Assembly: GCF_002162355.1 (NCBI RefSeq)
Contig: NZ_CP021434.1
Span: 900,501-964,500, forward strand
Direction: 5' to 3'
Length of the DNA: 64,000 nt
Origin: Tumebacillus avium
Lineage (GTDB): Bacteria; Bacillota; Bacilli; Tumebacillales; Tumebacillaceae
In this document: piece after piece, positions 46,627 to 55,937 of the stretch
Numbering within the stretch: the stretch's first letter is position 1
Layout: every line of letters begins with the position of its first letter
The notes under the pieces: generated by a model
What the model was told of the DNA's origin: nothing
What the model saw: only the letters and a program-made list of their open reading frames with translations
Database searches by the model: none
Translations under genes and position numbers: made by a program

Positions 46627-46752
46627 ATGGCAAACGATTTCTTCGATCTCGACGTTCAAGTTCACGCAGCAACAGCGCAGGAAGCGAACTCCTTGCAGAT
46701 CCTGACCCAGACCTGCACCCTCAAGCTGACCGCTTGTGGAGAATGCAACTAA
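46627..46752 (+). CDS. Putative class I lanthipeptide precursor 2 (41 aa)
   Basis: Too short for standard gene calling but well supported: perfect promoter, GAGAGGAGG 11 nt before the ATG, and a terminator 10 nt after the stop. The leader MANDFFDLDVQVHAAT shares FDLDVQV with the 26066-26254 precursor. The C-terminal part ILTQTCTLKLTACGECN has three Cys (30, 37, 40) and Thr placed to form rings (T27/T29-C30, T35-C37). No modification, transport or immunity genes flank it: a TetR-MMPL operon lies to the left and an AraC-type regulator gene to the right. Confidence 0.75.
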   Translation: MANDFFDLDVQVHAATAQEANSLQILTQTCTLKLTACGECN

Positions 46753-46760
46753 AGCAACCG

Positions 46761-46800
46761 AAAAAGCCAACTTCCCCCTGCAGAGGAAGTTGGCTTTTTT
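46761..46800. terminator. Bidirectional terminator after lanthipeptide precursor 2
   Basis: AAAAAGCCAACTTCC pairs with GGAAGTTGGCTTTTTT across a 9-nt loop. It also ends the convergent AraC-type gene. Confidence 0.92.
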
Positions 46801-47654
46801 CATATAACTGTTTTTTTCACAATCGGAATCCAAGCCTCACAGCGGTAGTCTTCCGCCTGCGCATCTCCCGGCAGGTACACTTCGAGCTCAGGCAACCCGG
46901 CGTGCTCAAATTCGGTAGCCGGAAACCAGAGCTTGTAGATGTTGCGCAATCCATTCTGAATCGCCTCCGGAATCGGCCCCGCGCACGGAAAGACCGCCCA
47001 CGTGGAAGCGGGTATCGTCTGCAAAAACAATACATCTGCCAAAGCAGCAGCATCTGCCTCCCTGGCGATCATGTATGTGAATTCTTCCTCGAAGTTCATC
47101 GTAATGCCCAGCAAAGGCGTATCGGTCTCCAAAGCGCTCAACTTGGCAAACGTGCCGTCCCCCCGGCTTGCTCCCCAGAACCACTGTCGGGTACGTCCCT
47201 CACTGCCGCACGAGAGCTGGGCAGATGTTCCGACGACGGTGAAGGCGTCTCTTTCCACGATGCGATACTCCACTTCCCCGTCGCCAAGCGTGTGCGGCTC
47301 AAACGATACACGCGGGAACGCTTTGATCGCAACGCCCGGTTTCCGGGCTTCCGACGGAGACACGCCGTGGAGCTTACGGAACGCCTTACAAAAAGCTTCC
47401 GGAGATTCATAGCCATATTTGAACGCGACATCGACCACTTTCACGGAGGAACCGGCCAATTCTTGCGCAGCTAACGTCAATTTTCGCTTCCGCACATATT
47501 CCCCCAGCGTGATCCCGGACCAGATATGAAACATCCGCTGAAAATGAAAGGGCGAAGAATACACCGCCTTCGCGATCGTCTCCACAGGAAGCGATGCTTC
47601 CAGATTGCTTTCGATAAACTCCAGCGCGTCCTCCAGCCGTTTTTGCCAATCCAT
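46800..47654 (-). CDS. AraC-family regulator with GyrI-like ligand-binding domain
   Basis: 284 residues. The N-terminal ~110 residues form the paired AraC helix-turn-helix (VETIAKAVYSSPFHFQRMFH; DVAFKYGYESPEAFCKAFRK, GVSPSEARK). The rest is a GyrI/Rob-type effector domain (YRIVERDAFTVVG, WAVFPCAGPIPEAIQN, ELEVYLPGDAQAEDYRCEAW). Such regulators sense hydrophobic or cationic drugs, e.g. multidrug responses. Targets are unknown. It is convergent with the lanthipeptide precursor gene. Confidence 0.92.
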   Translation of the reverse strand: MDWQKRLEDALEFIESNLEASLPVETIAKAVYSSPFHFQRMFHIWSGITLGEYVRKRKLTLAAQELAGSSVKVVDVAFKYGYESPEAFCKAFRKLHGVSPSEARKPGVAIKAFPRVSFEPHTLGDGEVEYRIVERDAFTVVGTSAQLSCGSEGRTRQWFWGASRGDGTFAKLSALETDTPLLGITMNFEEEFTYMIAREADAAALADVLFLQTIPASTWAVFPCAGPIPEAIQNGLRNIYKLWFPATEFEHAGLPELEVYLPGDAQAEDYRCEAWIPIVKKTVI

Positions 47655-47767
47655 GCCGCATCACCTCACTGTCATTGTACAACAAAGCAGGAAAAGACAG
47701 GATCGCTTCCTTCCCCGTTGCTACAATGTGATCACACAGAAGCAATCACAGACGAGAGGTGACGGGG

Positions 47768-48814
47768 ATGAAAAAATGGCTGTTATCAGTCGGGATTTTG
47801 TGCGTGGCTGCTGCACTCCTTGCAGGATGTCAGAACAGCGCCGAAACCCCTGGGGCAGAGAAAAAACTGATCGAACCGACCAGCCCGGAGTGGCTCTACA
47901 CGCATGGCCCTTGGAAAAAAGTCAACGAGCCAGGCTGGGGCGACGTGATGAAAGGCTGGCTGACCAGCACCGACCGTGCGCAAGTTGGCAGACGCGCCAA
48001 GATCGAAACGGACAGTCCTTTCGCCATTCTCAAACAGCGTGCGATCGGAGGCACCGTCACCATTTTCGTCGACGGCAAGCCGGTCGTCGAACAAGTCATG
48101 AGCAGCGAGACCGAAGAAATCCCGATCTACAGCGACCAGACCGGATGGCACCAGCTGGAATTTGTTTTCTCCAACCATAGCGAAATCGACGGTCTCTACA
48201 TCAGCCAAGATGCCAAGGTTCGTCAGCCTGAGCAGAACAAAAAGAAACTGGCCGTGATCGGTCACAGCTACATCGATGGAACCGGCTCCAGCAATCGAGG
48301 CCTAACGTCGCTGGCACCCGTTTTGGGAGATCTCCTCGGCGTGGAGAGCATCAATCAAGGAATCGGCCGAACGGACGTCGACGTGTCCGTCCCGCCCAGC
48401 GCCAAAAACAGCGGGCTGGATCGGGTACAAACGGATATCATTCAACTGAAGCCCGACTATGTTCTTTCCGTCTACGGTTTTAACGCCCGGGGCATGACGC
48501 CCGAACAATTTCAGAACGACTATGTTACTTTTTTGAAAACGATCCAAGATGCGCTGCCATCTACCCCTGTTTTTGCAAGCGGCCTGATCTCTGTGCCCGC
48601 CTTATCCGCAGAATCGGAGGCGACATTCAATGCAGCGATCAAGCATGCATGCACCAGCGTTTCCACTTGCACATTCATTGACCTGTCAGGCAAATGGAAC
48701 CAGAATAACTACAGCCAATACCTGTCCAGCGACGGCGTTCACCCAAATGATGCGGGGTATCGTTTCCTCGCAGAAGAGTACGCAAACGTGATGTCCGGGA
48801 TGATCAAACAGTAA
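47768..48814 (+). CDS. SGNH/GDSL-hydrolase lipoprotein
   Basis: 348 residues. Lipoprotein signal with lipobox ALLAGC (Cys ~20). SGNH blocks: IGHSYIDGTG (nucleophile Ser), a GxN-like YGFNARGM region, and SSDGVHPNDAGY with the catalytic Asp-His pair. An N-terminal beta domain (~40-150, e.g. GGTVTIFVDGKPV) resembles the carbohydrate-esterase CE2-type jelly roll. It is probably a surface esterase acting on acyl or acetyl groups. ATG 47768 follows GAGGTGACGGGG. It converges with the NRPS gene and shares a terminator. Confidence 0.88.
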   Translation: MKKWLLSVGILCVAAALLAGCQNSAETPGAEKKLIEPTSPEWLYTHGPWKKVNEPGWGDVMKGWLTSTDRAQVGRRAKIETDSPFAILKQRAIGGTVTIFVDGKPVVEQVMSSETEEIPIYSDQTGWHQLEFVFSNHSEIDGLYISQDAKVRQPEQNKKKLAVIGHSYIDGTGSSNRGLTSLAPVLGDLLGVESINQGIGRTDVDVSVPPSAKNSGLDRVQTDIIQLKPDYVLSVYGFNARGMTPEQFQNDYVTFLKTIQDALPSTPVFASGLISVPALSAESEATFNAAIKHACTSVSTCTFIDLSGKWNQNNYSQYLSSDGVHPNDAGYRFLAEEYANVMSGMIKQ

Positions 48815-48819
48815 GCTCC

Positions 48820-48861
48820 GCAAAAAAGCTGAACCTCAATCCTGAGGTTCAGCTTTTTTTA
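48820..48861. terminator. Bidirectional terminator between the SGNH lipoprotein and NRPS genes
   Basis: AAAAAAGCTGAACCTCA pairs with TGAGGTTCAGCTTTTTTT around ATCC. Confidence 0.93.
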
Positions 48862-48868
48862 GATCACC

Positions 48869-51800
48869 TTATTCGCCAAAGAGATCATCGAGATCGATCT
48901 CCTCCGACTCAAACAATTGCACTTGTGACAAGCGCAGGTCCGGGTCGGCCGCCATCTGGCTCAACACATGCTGCACTTGCTGCAAGAACTGCTGCACCGT
49001 CTCCGCCCGGAAGCGCAGCGGATGATATTGCGTACTGAACGTCAACACCCCATTGCGCTCGATCATCTCAATGTGCAGATCGAACTGCACGGTCGGATCG
49101 TCTGCCATGCCGGCAAACAAGTCTTGTTGGTCGGCCAGCAGTTTCTCCAGCGGATACACGCGCACTTGGATGCCAGCGTCCAGTTCCCAGACGCCGCTGT
49201 GTGCGTTCTGCCCGACAAAGACCACCGAGTACGGCATGACATTGCCGCCGCGCAAAGTTCGCAGCTCATTGAGGACATAATCGAACGGATAGTCCTGGTT
49301 CGCGTACGCGCCAAGCGCCGATTTTGTCACGCGTTCCAACGCCTGCGCCAGACTCGGATTGTCGGTCAGGTCGGTCCGCATCACCACCGGGTTGACCAAC
49401 AGCCCCATCAGCCCGTCGAGATCGGGGTGCGTTCGGGCCGACAAAGGGGCGCAGAGCGTGATGTCCGTCTCGCCGGAGACCAGCGCCATCCAAATCTTCA
49501 CACCGGTCATCACCGTCAAATACAGCGTGTTGCCCTGTGCGCGTGACAGCTCCTTCAAGCGTTCCGTTAACGCCGCATCGAGCTGCAGGTGCACGAAGGA
49601 AGCAGCTTCAGGTTCAGCCGGCGGTGTCGCGAAGTCGGCCGGCAATTGCGGCGCCGAGACGTCACCCGCCAACTGCTGAAGCCAGTACTCTTTTTGCGCA
49701 TCGAGTTCACCGGAAGCCAGGCGTTTGTTCTGCCAGTCCGCGTAGTCGACATATTGCAGAGCCGGCGGCAATTGCGGCAGGTCTGCCCCTTGCGACAACG
49801 CCTGATAATAAGTGCGCAAGTCATTCATAAACACGCCGGCGGTCCACCCGTCATACGCGATCTGATAGACGCTGAAGATCATCATGTGCTGCTGTTCTGC
49901 GAGCGCAAACAAGTTCATGCGGAACAACGGCCCCGCGCTCAGATCATACGGCGTCTGCGTATCCGCCGCTGCAAACTCAGCCAGCGCCGCCCACTGCGCC
50001 TGCTCGCTGCGACCGGTCAGATCATGGAACTTGCAAGGAATCGCCATGTCTTCGTGCACGATCTGATACGGAACACCGTTGCGCTCCTCATACGTCGTGC
50101 GCATGACGCCATGCCGCGCGACCACAGCGGCAAACGCAGCGGCGAACGATTGGCGGCACAACGGCCCTTCGATCAGATAAGGCAACGAAAAACCATACGC
50201 GTGCTTGGTGTCAAACTGATACTGGAACCACAACCGCTGCTGTGCGTTCGACAACTCATACGCCTCTTGCTGCGGCAGACGCGGAATGCCCTGTTCGACA
50301 CCTTTGTCCGCTTGGCTCTGCTCCTGTTCGACGCGCTTCGCCAGCCCGCCGATCGTCGGCTCCTCGAAGAACACGCGCAACGGCAACCGCGTTTCAAACT
50401 CGCGGTTGATGCGCGAGATGATGCGGGTCGCATGGAGCGAGTGCCCGCCGAGATGGAAGAAACTATCGCCCGCGCCGACTTTTTCAATACCCAAGATCTC
50501 CTGCCAGACCACGGCGATCTGCTGCTCAACCGCAGTCGACGGCTCGATAAAGTCGGTTTGCAGATCCGGCCGGTCATCACCCGGGTCGGGCAACTGCTTG
50601 CGGTCGATCTTGCCGCTGATCGTGGTCGGCATGTTTTCCAGCTCAAGGAAGCGCCACGGCACCATGTATTCAGGCAAACGCTCGCCAAGATACGCACGCA
50701 GCGCTTCTGCTGTCGTCCGCTCCCCGTCGCGCAGCACATAATAGGCGGCCAGACGATAGCCGTCCGGACGCTTAAACGCGACCACCGCACAGATCTGCAG
50801 CACGGAGTGTGTCGCCAAGACCGCTTCAATCTCCGCCAGTTCCACACGCTGTCCCCGCACCTTGACCTGATCATCGCGGCGTCCGAGGAACATGATGCAG
50901 CCGTCCTTGCGCAAATACCCGCGATCCCCCGTCTTATACATCCGCTCCCCTGGGAAAAACGGGTCGGGCACAAAAGCTTCCTTCGTGCGCTCCGGATTGT
51001 TCAGATAATCACGCGCCAAACCAATCCCAGCCAGATAGAGGTCTCCGGCCACACCGACCGGCACCGGCTGCAGATGCTCGTCCAGCACGTAGCAGCGGTT
51101 GTTATCGATCGGCCGTCCCACCGATACGATCTCCGCCTCGTACGCATCCTCCTCCGTGCAGGTATGGATCGTCGAGTCGATCGACACCTCGGTCGCGCCC
51201 CACGTGTTGTGCAAGTTGCAGCCAATACGCGCTTGGAAATTGCGCACCAAGTCGGAACGCAACGCTTCACCGCTCGAGCCGACATGGCGCAGGCACTGCA
51301 ACCGTTCGCGATCCTCCGGCGTCACCGCGTCGACGAACAAAGCCAGCATGCTCGGCACAAACGTGATAAAAGCGACTTGGTAGTGAATCGCCGCATCGAG
51401 AATCGCCCGCGGGTCTTTGTGCAGACCCGGCTCCAGCAACGCGATGCGCGCCCCCACCATCAGCGGCCAATAAAACTCGCACGCCGCATCGTCAAACGTC
51501 AGCGTGGTCTTCTGCAGCACCGTTTCATGCGCTTCCAACTGGTAGGCGCGCTGCATCCAGATCATGCGGTTGACCCAGCCCTGATGCGTGCTCGACACAC
51601 CTTTCGGCTTGCCGGTCGAGCCGGACGTATAGTAGATCGACACCAGATGGTCGGGCGTCACATCCACGAACGGGGCTGTCGTCGGCCACGCTGCGAGCTG
51701 CTCCGCATCGCGGTCCATCAGCACATACGAGACGATCCCTTCCGGCAGCCTCGCAAGCAGGCTGCTATGCGCGACACAGACAGGAGCTTGTGCATCCTCC

Positions 51801-53506
51801 AGCACTTGGCCCAACCGTGCTGTCGGCGCATCCGTATCGAGCGGCAAATAAGCGCCGCCCGCTTTCAAGATCCCGATCAACGCCACCACCATGTCGAGCG
51901 AACGATCCAAACAGAGCCCCACCGGCACATCCGGCCCGACACCAAGCGCACGCAGTTGATGCGCCAATTGGTTCGCCCGCGCTTCCAACTGCGCGTACGT
52001 CATCTCCTCTTCGCCATATACTGCCGCCACCCGCTCGGGCGTTCGCGCCGCCTGCTCTTCAAACAACTGGTGCAAACAAACGGGAGGCACCTCAATCGCC
52101 GTGTCGTTCCACTCGAACACCACCTGCTGGTGCTCCGCTTCGCTCAACAGCGGCAAAGTGGCAATCGACCGCTCCGGATTGGCGACCGCAGCAGACAGCA
52201 GATTTTCAAAATGTTGAGCCATCCGTACAATGGTTGATTCGTCAAACAGATCGGTATTGTACTCAAACTTCGCAACCAACCCGCGCTCCTCATGGGAGAT
52301 CCAGAGCGTCAGGTCGGTCTTCGCCGTCTTGTTGTCGATCACATACTGAGACAGTTCCAGCCCTGGCATTTCCCGTCCCTTTGTAAAATCCCGCTCCGAG
52401 AGAAACATCACCTGAAACACCGGCGAGTAACTGGGGTCGCGATCCTGCAGCACTTCCTCCACCAATTTATCAAAAGGCAACTCGCCGTTCGCATAAGAAG
52501 GGCGGGCGCTGTGATCGACATGCGCCAACAAGTCCCGGAACGACATCTCTCCCGACAATTGCGTCCGCAGCGCCACCGTGTTCACAAAACAGCCGATCAC
52601 GCCATGCGTGTCCTCATGGTTGCGCCCGGCCACCGGTGAGCCGACCACAATGTCTTGCTGACCGGTATAGCGGTACAGCAAAACGTTATACGCAGCAAGC
52701 AGCGCAGTGTTCATCGTCACGCCCGCTTCTTCACGCAAAGACTTCACACGCTCGACCAGCTCAGCAGGCAACACATGCGAATAGCGCACCCCGTCAAACG
52801 TCTGCACCGCCGGGCGCGGCCGGTCGGTCGGCAATTTCAAGAACGGCGGAGCACCTTCGAGATGCTGTTTCCAAAAATCCAGCTGTTCCTTGATGACATC
52901 GCCTTCCAGCAACTCATTGTGCCACACAGCATAGTCGGGATATTGAATCGGCAGTTCTGCCAGCTGCGGCTCCTGCCCGGTTGCAAATGCGGAATAGAGC
53001 GCACACAGCTCCTTGCAAAACACGTTCAAAGACCAGCCGTCAAAGATGATGTGATGAATAATCGAGGCCAGTACATGATCCTGGTCTGCCACCTTAAACA
53101 GAGTAAAAGAAAACAGCGGGCCTGCGCTAAGATCGAACGGCCGACGCGCGACCTCGGTCGCCAGCTTCTCAAGCTGTAACTCGCGCTCCGCTTCCGGCAC
53201 AGCACTCAGGTCGACGATCGACAGCTCTGGCCGAAGTTCAGGAGCGATCACCTGCACAGGCACCCCTTCCACCGACTGATACGTGGCACGCAACATGTCG
53301 TGACGCTGTACGATCACCTCGAGGCTCTGCTGAAGCGCCGCAAGATCCAACTCCCCCCGAAAACGCATCGAACGAAACGTGTTATACATCGGATGGCCCG
53401 GTTGTAACTGGTCAATAAACCACATGCGGTGCTGGATCGAAGACAACGTGCTAGTATCGCGATCTTCCCTCTGTCGAATGCTCTGTTCCTTCTGCAACTG
53501 GCTCAT
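48869..53506 (-). CDS. Orphan NRPS, C-A-PCP-C with degenerate terminal C domain
   Basis: 1545 residues. C1 (~10-460; HHIIFDGWS intact), A (~470-985; YYTSGSTGKPKG, hand-aligned specificity residues D-D-C-F-V-S-T-I-D), PCP (FFHLGGHSLHATR, ~1035) and a second C-type domain (~1105-1510). In that last domain the HHxxxDG motif reads YQIAYDG: both His are replaced, including the catalytic second one, while Asp and Gly remain. There is no thioesterase, and the protein ends in an acidic tail (ESEEIDLDDLFGE) that could be a docking peptide. GGGAGGT lies 6 nt before the ATG. It stands alone between terminators, so partners must be encoded elsewhere. Confidence 0.93.
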   Translation of the reverse strand: MSQLQKEQSIRQREDRDTSTLSSIQHRMWFIDQLQPGHPMYNTFRSMRFRGELDLAALQQSLEVIVQRHDMLRATYQSVEGVPVQVIAPELRPELSIVDLSAVPEAERELQLEKLATEVARRPFDLSAGPLFSFTLFKVADQDHVLASIIHHIIFDGWSLNVFCKELCALYSAFATGQEPQLAELPIQYPDYAVWHNELLEGDVIKEQLDFWKQHLEGAPPFLKLPTDRPRPAVQTFDGVRYSHVLPAELVERVKSLREEAGVTMNTALLAAYNVLLYRYTGQQDIVVGSPVAGRNHEDTHGVIGCFVNTVALRTQLSGEMSFRDLLAHVDHSARPSYANGELPFDKLVEEVLQDRDPSYSPVFQVMFLSERDFTKGREMPGLELSQYVIDNKTAKTDLTLWISHEERGLVAKFEYNTDLFDESTIVRMAQHFENLLSAAVANPERSIATLPLLSEAEHQQVVFEWNDTAIEVPPVCLHQLFEEQAARTPERVAAVYGEEEMTYAQLEARANQLAHQLRALGVGPDVPVGLCLDRSLDMVVALIGILKAGGAYLPLDTDAPTARLGQVLEDAQAPVCVAHSSLLARLPEGIVSYVLMDRDAEQLAAWPTTAPFVDVTPDHLVSIYYTSGSTGKPKGVSSTHQGWVNRMIWMQRAYQLEAHETVLQKTTLTFDDAACEFYWPLMVGARIALLEPGLHKDPRAILDAAIHYQVAFITFVPSMLALFVDAVTPEDRERLQCLRHVGSSGEALRSDLVRNFQARIGCNLHNTWGATEVSIDSTIHTCTEEDAYEAEIVSVGRPIDNNRCYVLDEHLQPVPVGVAGDLYLAGIGLARDYLNNPERTKEAFVPDPFFPGERMYKTGDRGYLRKDGCIMFLGRRDDQVKVRGQRVELAEIEAVLATHSVLQICAVVAFKRPDGYRLAAYYVLRDGERTTAEALRAYLGERLPEYMVPWRFLELENMPTTISGKIDRKQLPDPGDDRPDLQTDFIEPSTAVEQQIAVVWQEILGIEKVGAGDSFFHLGGHSLHATRIISRINREFETRLPLRVFFEEPTIGGLAKRVEQEQSQADKGVEQGIPRLPQQEAYELSNAQQRLWFQYQFDTKHAYGFSLPYLIEGPLCRQSFAAAFAAVVARHGVMRTTYEERNGVPYQIVHEDMAIPCKFHDLTGRSEQAQWAALAEFAAADTQTPYDLSAGPLFRMNLFALAEQQHMMIFSVYQIAYDGWTAGVFMNDLRTYYQALSQGADLPQLPPALQYVDYADWQNKRLASGELDAQKEYWLQQLAGDVSAPQLPADFATPPAEPEAASFVHLQLDAALTERLKELSRAQGNTLYLTVMTGVKIWMALVSGETDITLCAPLSARTHPDLDGLMGLLVNPVVMRTDLTDNPSLAQALERVTKSALGAYANQDYPFDYVLNELRTLRGGNVMPYSVVFVGQNAHSGVWELDAGIQVRVYPLEKLLADQQDLFAGMADDPTVQFDLHIEMIERNGVLTFSTQYHPLRFRAETVQQFLQQVQHVLSQMAADPDLRLSQVQLFESEEIDLDDLFGE

Positions 53507-53645
53507 TGGTTACCTCCCATGCTGTGCTCTTCAAGTTGTGTATTATTTGTATTCGTTTATCGCTGCGCGAATTATTTCACCGTAACGTCTATGCATTTAT
53601 AATTTGACACCCGGTTCTTGTTTCCTGTTCAAGCAATCACAAAAA

Positions 53646-53680
53646 AGCCGCCCAATTCCTCACAGGGAATTCAAGCGGCT
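53646..53680 (-). terminator. Terminator after the AlkD-like gene
   Basis: On the minus strand, AGCCGC-AATTCC pairs with GGAATT-GCGGCT (small bulges) and is followed by TTTTTT. Confidence 0.75.
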
Positions 53681-53698
53681 ACGAACCTACAACCAATG

Positions 53699-54406
53699 CT
53701 AACACCTGACATATTTGCGTTTGAAACCAATCCTTCCCCGATCTAGATCCTTTTGAATTTGCTCAGCAGGGAGCAAGATCATGCTTTTCTTCTTGCCCCG
53801 CTTGACTTCAACCTGGCCGACTGCCTTTGCGGTTTCCACCGCCTGATCATGGAGCGGCACATAAGAAATCCCGACTGTGTAGATAAAATTACTCATTGAG
53901 GCCTTCGCTCGTTCCGGAGCATCGTGAATCATCCGTTCCGCCTGATGAAGTAAACCGGCCAACTTGCTTACGCTAAATTCAGCATCCGGGCGATTGCCCA
54001 ACAGCCAGCAATAGCAGCTCCAGCCCGCCGACATTCTAAGCTCTTCACCGCTGGCAATCCATTTATCAGCAACATCTTGCGCAATATCAGTTTCAGCCAA
54101 AGTGACTGCCACTACAAAATCGGACAGCATATAAAAATAAGCCGCATCCATCCAACGCTCAAAATCCGCCTCCGTCATTGCCATCGGGTCGGCAATGACG
54201 CCGGCAAAATACATCGCATCATAGTTCCCGGTGGCGTAAAGCTGTTCGGCCAAAGGTTGATTTTTCTTGATTTTCTTAGCAAGCGGCTTCATCTCGCCAG
54301 TAGCCACGCCAAAAAGCGGCTCATGTGCACCATTGCCCAAATACATCTTTTTCAATCGTTCCTTGCCGAGCGCTTCCAGTTCCTGCATCACCGTTTCAAA
54401 ATCCAT
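53699..54406 (-). CDS. DNA alkylation repair protein, AlkD-like
   Basis: 235 residues, all-helical HEAT-like repeat protein of the AlkC/AlkD type (DNA alkylation repair). It begins MDFETVMQELEALGKERLKK and has GVATGEMKPLAKKIKKN and a long series of amphipathic helices. Classical AlkD excises alkylated bases. The usual Trp/Asp/Arg catalytic pattern is not clearly recognised here, so a related non-glycosylase function cannot be excluded. ATG 54406 follows GGGGGTG; the frame is open 37 codons upstream into a basic, unlikely extension. Confidence 0.85.
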   Translation of the reverse strand: MDFETVMQELEALGKERLKKMYLGNGAHEPLFGVATGEMKPLAKKIKKNQPLAEQLYATGNYDAMYFAGVIADPMAMTEADFERWMDAAYFYMLSDFVVAVTLAETDIAQDVADKWIASGEELRMSAGWSCYCWLLGNRPDAEFSVSKLAGLLHQAERMIHDAPERAKASMSNFIYTVGISYVPLHDQAVETAKAVGQVEVKRGKKKSMILLPAEQIQKDLDRGRIGFKRKYVRC

Positions 54407-54525
54407 CGTTCTGCACCCCCTTTCTTTATCATCATACCCAATTCTCCTAAGCCGTGTACTGTCTAGGAAGAGGCGCCTGCGCCGTCCACCGATTTTGCGG
54501 ACAGTCCGGATCGCCACCTCTCTCC

Positions 54526-55392
54526 CTAGAGAATCGTAACTTTTGACAAATCAGCCCCGAGACCTTTGAGCGCAGCATAGGTCAACTTATCCATCATCGC
54601 TCCGTCAAAGCAGATCGTTTTGATGATGCGATAATATCTCCCGGTCAAGGTAAACGTCGCACGGAAAGATACATTTTTGAGAATCGCGCCCCGAAAACTA
54701 ACATCATTCAGTGCCGCATTGTCAAAATTGACTCCGATAAAGGTCTGCCCGTCAAAACATTGGCCTCCCAGGTCGGATTTCTTGAAATCAACACCGTTAA
54801 AGATACACCTTTCAAAAGTTGTTTTGCGCAGATCGGTCATAGTCAGATTCACGTCGGTCAGTTTTGCATCGATGAATTTCGCCCCGGCAAGTGCGGACAT
54901 GCTGAAGTTGGTGCGAACCAGGATGGATTTCGTAAAGCTCGCATTGGCAAGGTCATTGGTGGACAGAATGCAGTCGGTCAGGTTGGTGCCGTCGAAACAG
55001 GCATCCCGCACGTCACTGGCAGCAAACGTGCTGCCGGTCAGGTCTGCATTCGTGAAGTCGGAGCCTCGCAACGCGCTTGCTTTAAATTTCCCATTGTGCG
55101 CGATAACGCCCACAAAGTCGCTCTTCGGCAGGTTGCTCGCGCTTAAGTTGACCCCGACTTGCCGTTCCAGCGAGCGGGAGAGGTTTGCCACCTCTTGAAT
55201 CGTTTGCTCAATGTCGCCGATGCTGTCCACGGTCATCGCAAAAGCGGTTGCCTCGTCCTTGCCCTCCGCTTGGAGTTCGCGGAACCGCTCCTGCAAATCG
55301 GAGTGCAGGTCGGTCTTTAACTCGTCGACGCTTTTCAACCCATCGTATGGTGCGAAAACGCCGTTCAGATAGTTCGTCAGTTTCTCACTCAT
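54526..55392 (-). CDS. HAAS-type prefix domain plus pentapeptide repeats
   Basis: 288 residues. Residues 1-75 form a helical prefix domain (LKTDLHSDLQERFRELQAEG, then AFAMTVDSIGDIEQTIQE) like the HAAS/DUF1700 sensors linked to PadR regulators. The rest is a long pentapeptide-repeat region (LRGSDFTNADLTGSTFAAS, LAGAKFIDAKLTDVNL). It is the second gene after a PadR gene (15-nt gap), a common pairing in which the PadR repressor controls the downstream HAAS protein. Function unknown, probably scaffolding. Confidence 0.88.
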   Translation of the reverse strand: MSEKLTNYLNGVFAPYDGLKSVDELKTDLHSDLQERFRELQAEGKDEATAFAMTVDSIGDIEQTIQEVANLSRSLERQVGVNLSASNLPKSDFVGVIAHNGKFKASALRGSDFTNADLTGSTFAASDVRDACFDGTNLTDCILSTNDLANASFTKSILVRTNFSMSALAGAKFIDAKLTDVNLTMTDLRKTTFERCIFNGVDFKKSDLGGQCFDGQTFIGVNFDNAALNDVSFRGAILKNVSFRATFTLTGRYYRIIKTICFDGAMMDKLTYAALKGLGADLSKVTIL

Positions 55393-55407
55393 CGGATCAA
55401 GTCCCCT

Positions 55408-55737
55408 TTATAGTAAGTTTTCAAGCACGCGCTTTGCGTACTCCCAGTTGCTGATGTTGCGGACGTACGTAGCCTTGCCCTTCTCGGTAATCCGAAAGTA
55501 CTTGCGCCGTCCGCCCTGAGATTCGTCGCCCCAATACCACTCGATATCGCCGTCCGCTTCAAGCCGTCGGACACTGGAGTACATCGTGGCTTCTTTTAAT
55601 TCATAGTCACCACCCGAGCGCTCGGCAATCAGCTTGACGATCTCATAGCCGTAACGGTCTGCTTCGGACAAAAGCCGTAATATCATCGTATCCGTATGTC
55701 CCCGCAGCAGGTCGGATGTGATTTTGTTATCGTTCAT
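55408..55737 (-). CDS. PadR-family transcriptional regulator
   Basis: 109 residues. Winged helix with LRGHTDTMILRLLSEADRYG and GGRRKYFRITEKGKATYVR, typical of short PadR (subfamily-1 like) repressors. It is the first gene of an operon with the HAAS-pentapeptide protein. A dyad ACACTACC-N11-GGTAGTGT overlaps its promoter, so it probably represses itself. GGAGGTGA precedes the ATG. Confidence 0.93.
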   Translation of the reverse strand: MNDNKITSDLLRGHTDTMILRLLSEADRYGYEIVKLIAERSGGDYELKEATMYSSVRRLEADGDIEWYWGDESQGGRRKYFRITEKGKATYVRNISNWEYAKRVLENLL

Positions 55738-55763
55738 AGGATCACCTTCACCTCCATAATGCC

Positions 55764-55800
55764 ATTGTACGTCACACTACCATGACAGTCAAGGTAGTGT
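55764..55800 (-). promoter_or_regulatory. Promoter and operator of the PadR operon
   Basis: On the minus strand, TTGACT (55787-55792), a 17-bp spacer and TACAAT (55764-55769). The dyad ACACTACC-N11-GGTAGTGT (55774-55800) covers the -35 element and most of the spacer, an ideal place for a repressor. Confidence 0.72.
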
Positions 55801-55831
55801 TTTCAGTATGATACTTTGTTTGAAATTGAAG

Positions 55832-55861
55832 AGAGGTTGGATTCGTAAGAATCCAACCTCT
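55832..55861. terminator. Bidirectional terminator after the short-chain dehydrogenase gene
   Basis: AGAGGTTGGATT pairs perfectly with AATCCAACCTCT around CGTAAG and is followed by TTTT on the plus strand. Confidence 0.8.
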
Positions 55862-55937
55862 TTTCCTTTCTTTAGGAACCAATGGGGCACCTCTTTTCAA
55901 GAAAGTGGTTCGAAGCAGTTTTCCTGCAAGAGCAAAA

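Noticed and set aside
49589..52237. Plus-strand open frame of 882 codons opposite the second NRPS gene
   Set aside because: Same antisense artefact with His/Arg-rich sequence and no recognisable domain.
48869..53506. Treating this NRPS as part of the assembly line at 1-6002
   Set aside because: The two lie more than 40 kb apart with many unrelated genes and terminators between; their A-domain codes also differ.
54526..55200. Tandem pattern resembling a repeat array
   Set aside because: The periodicity comes from pentapeptide-repeat codons in a protein gene, not from a CRISPR or satellite array.
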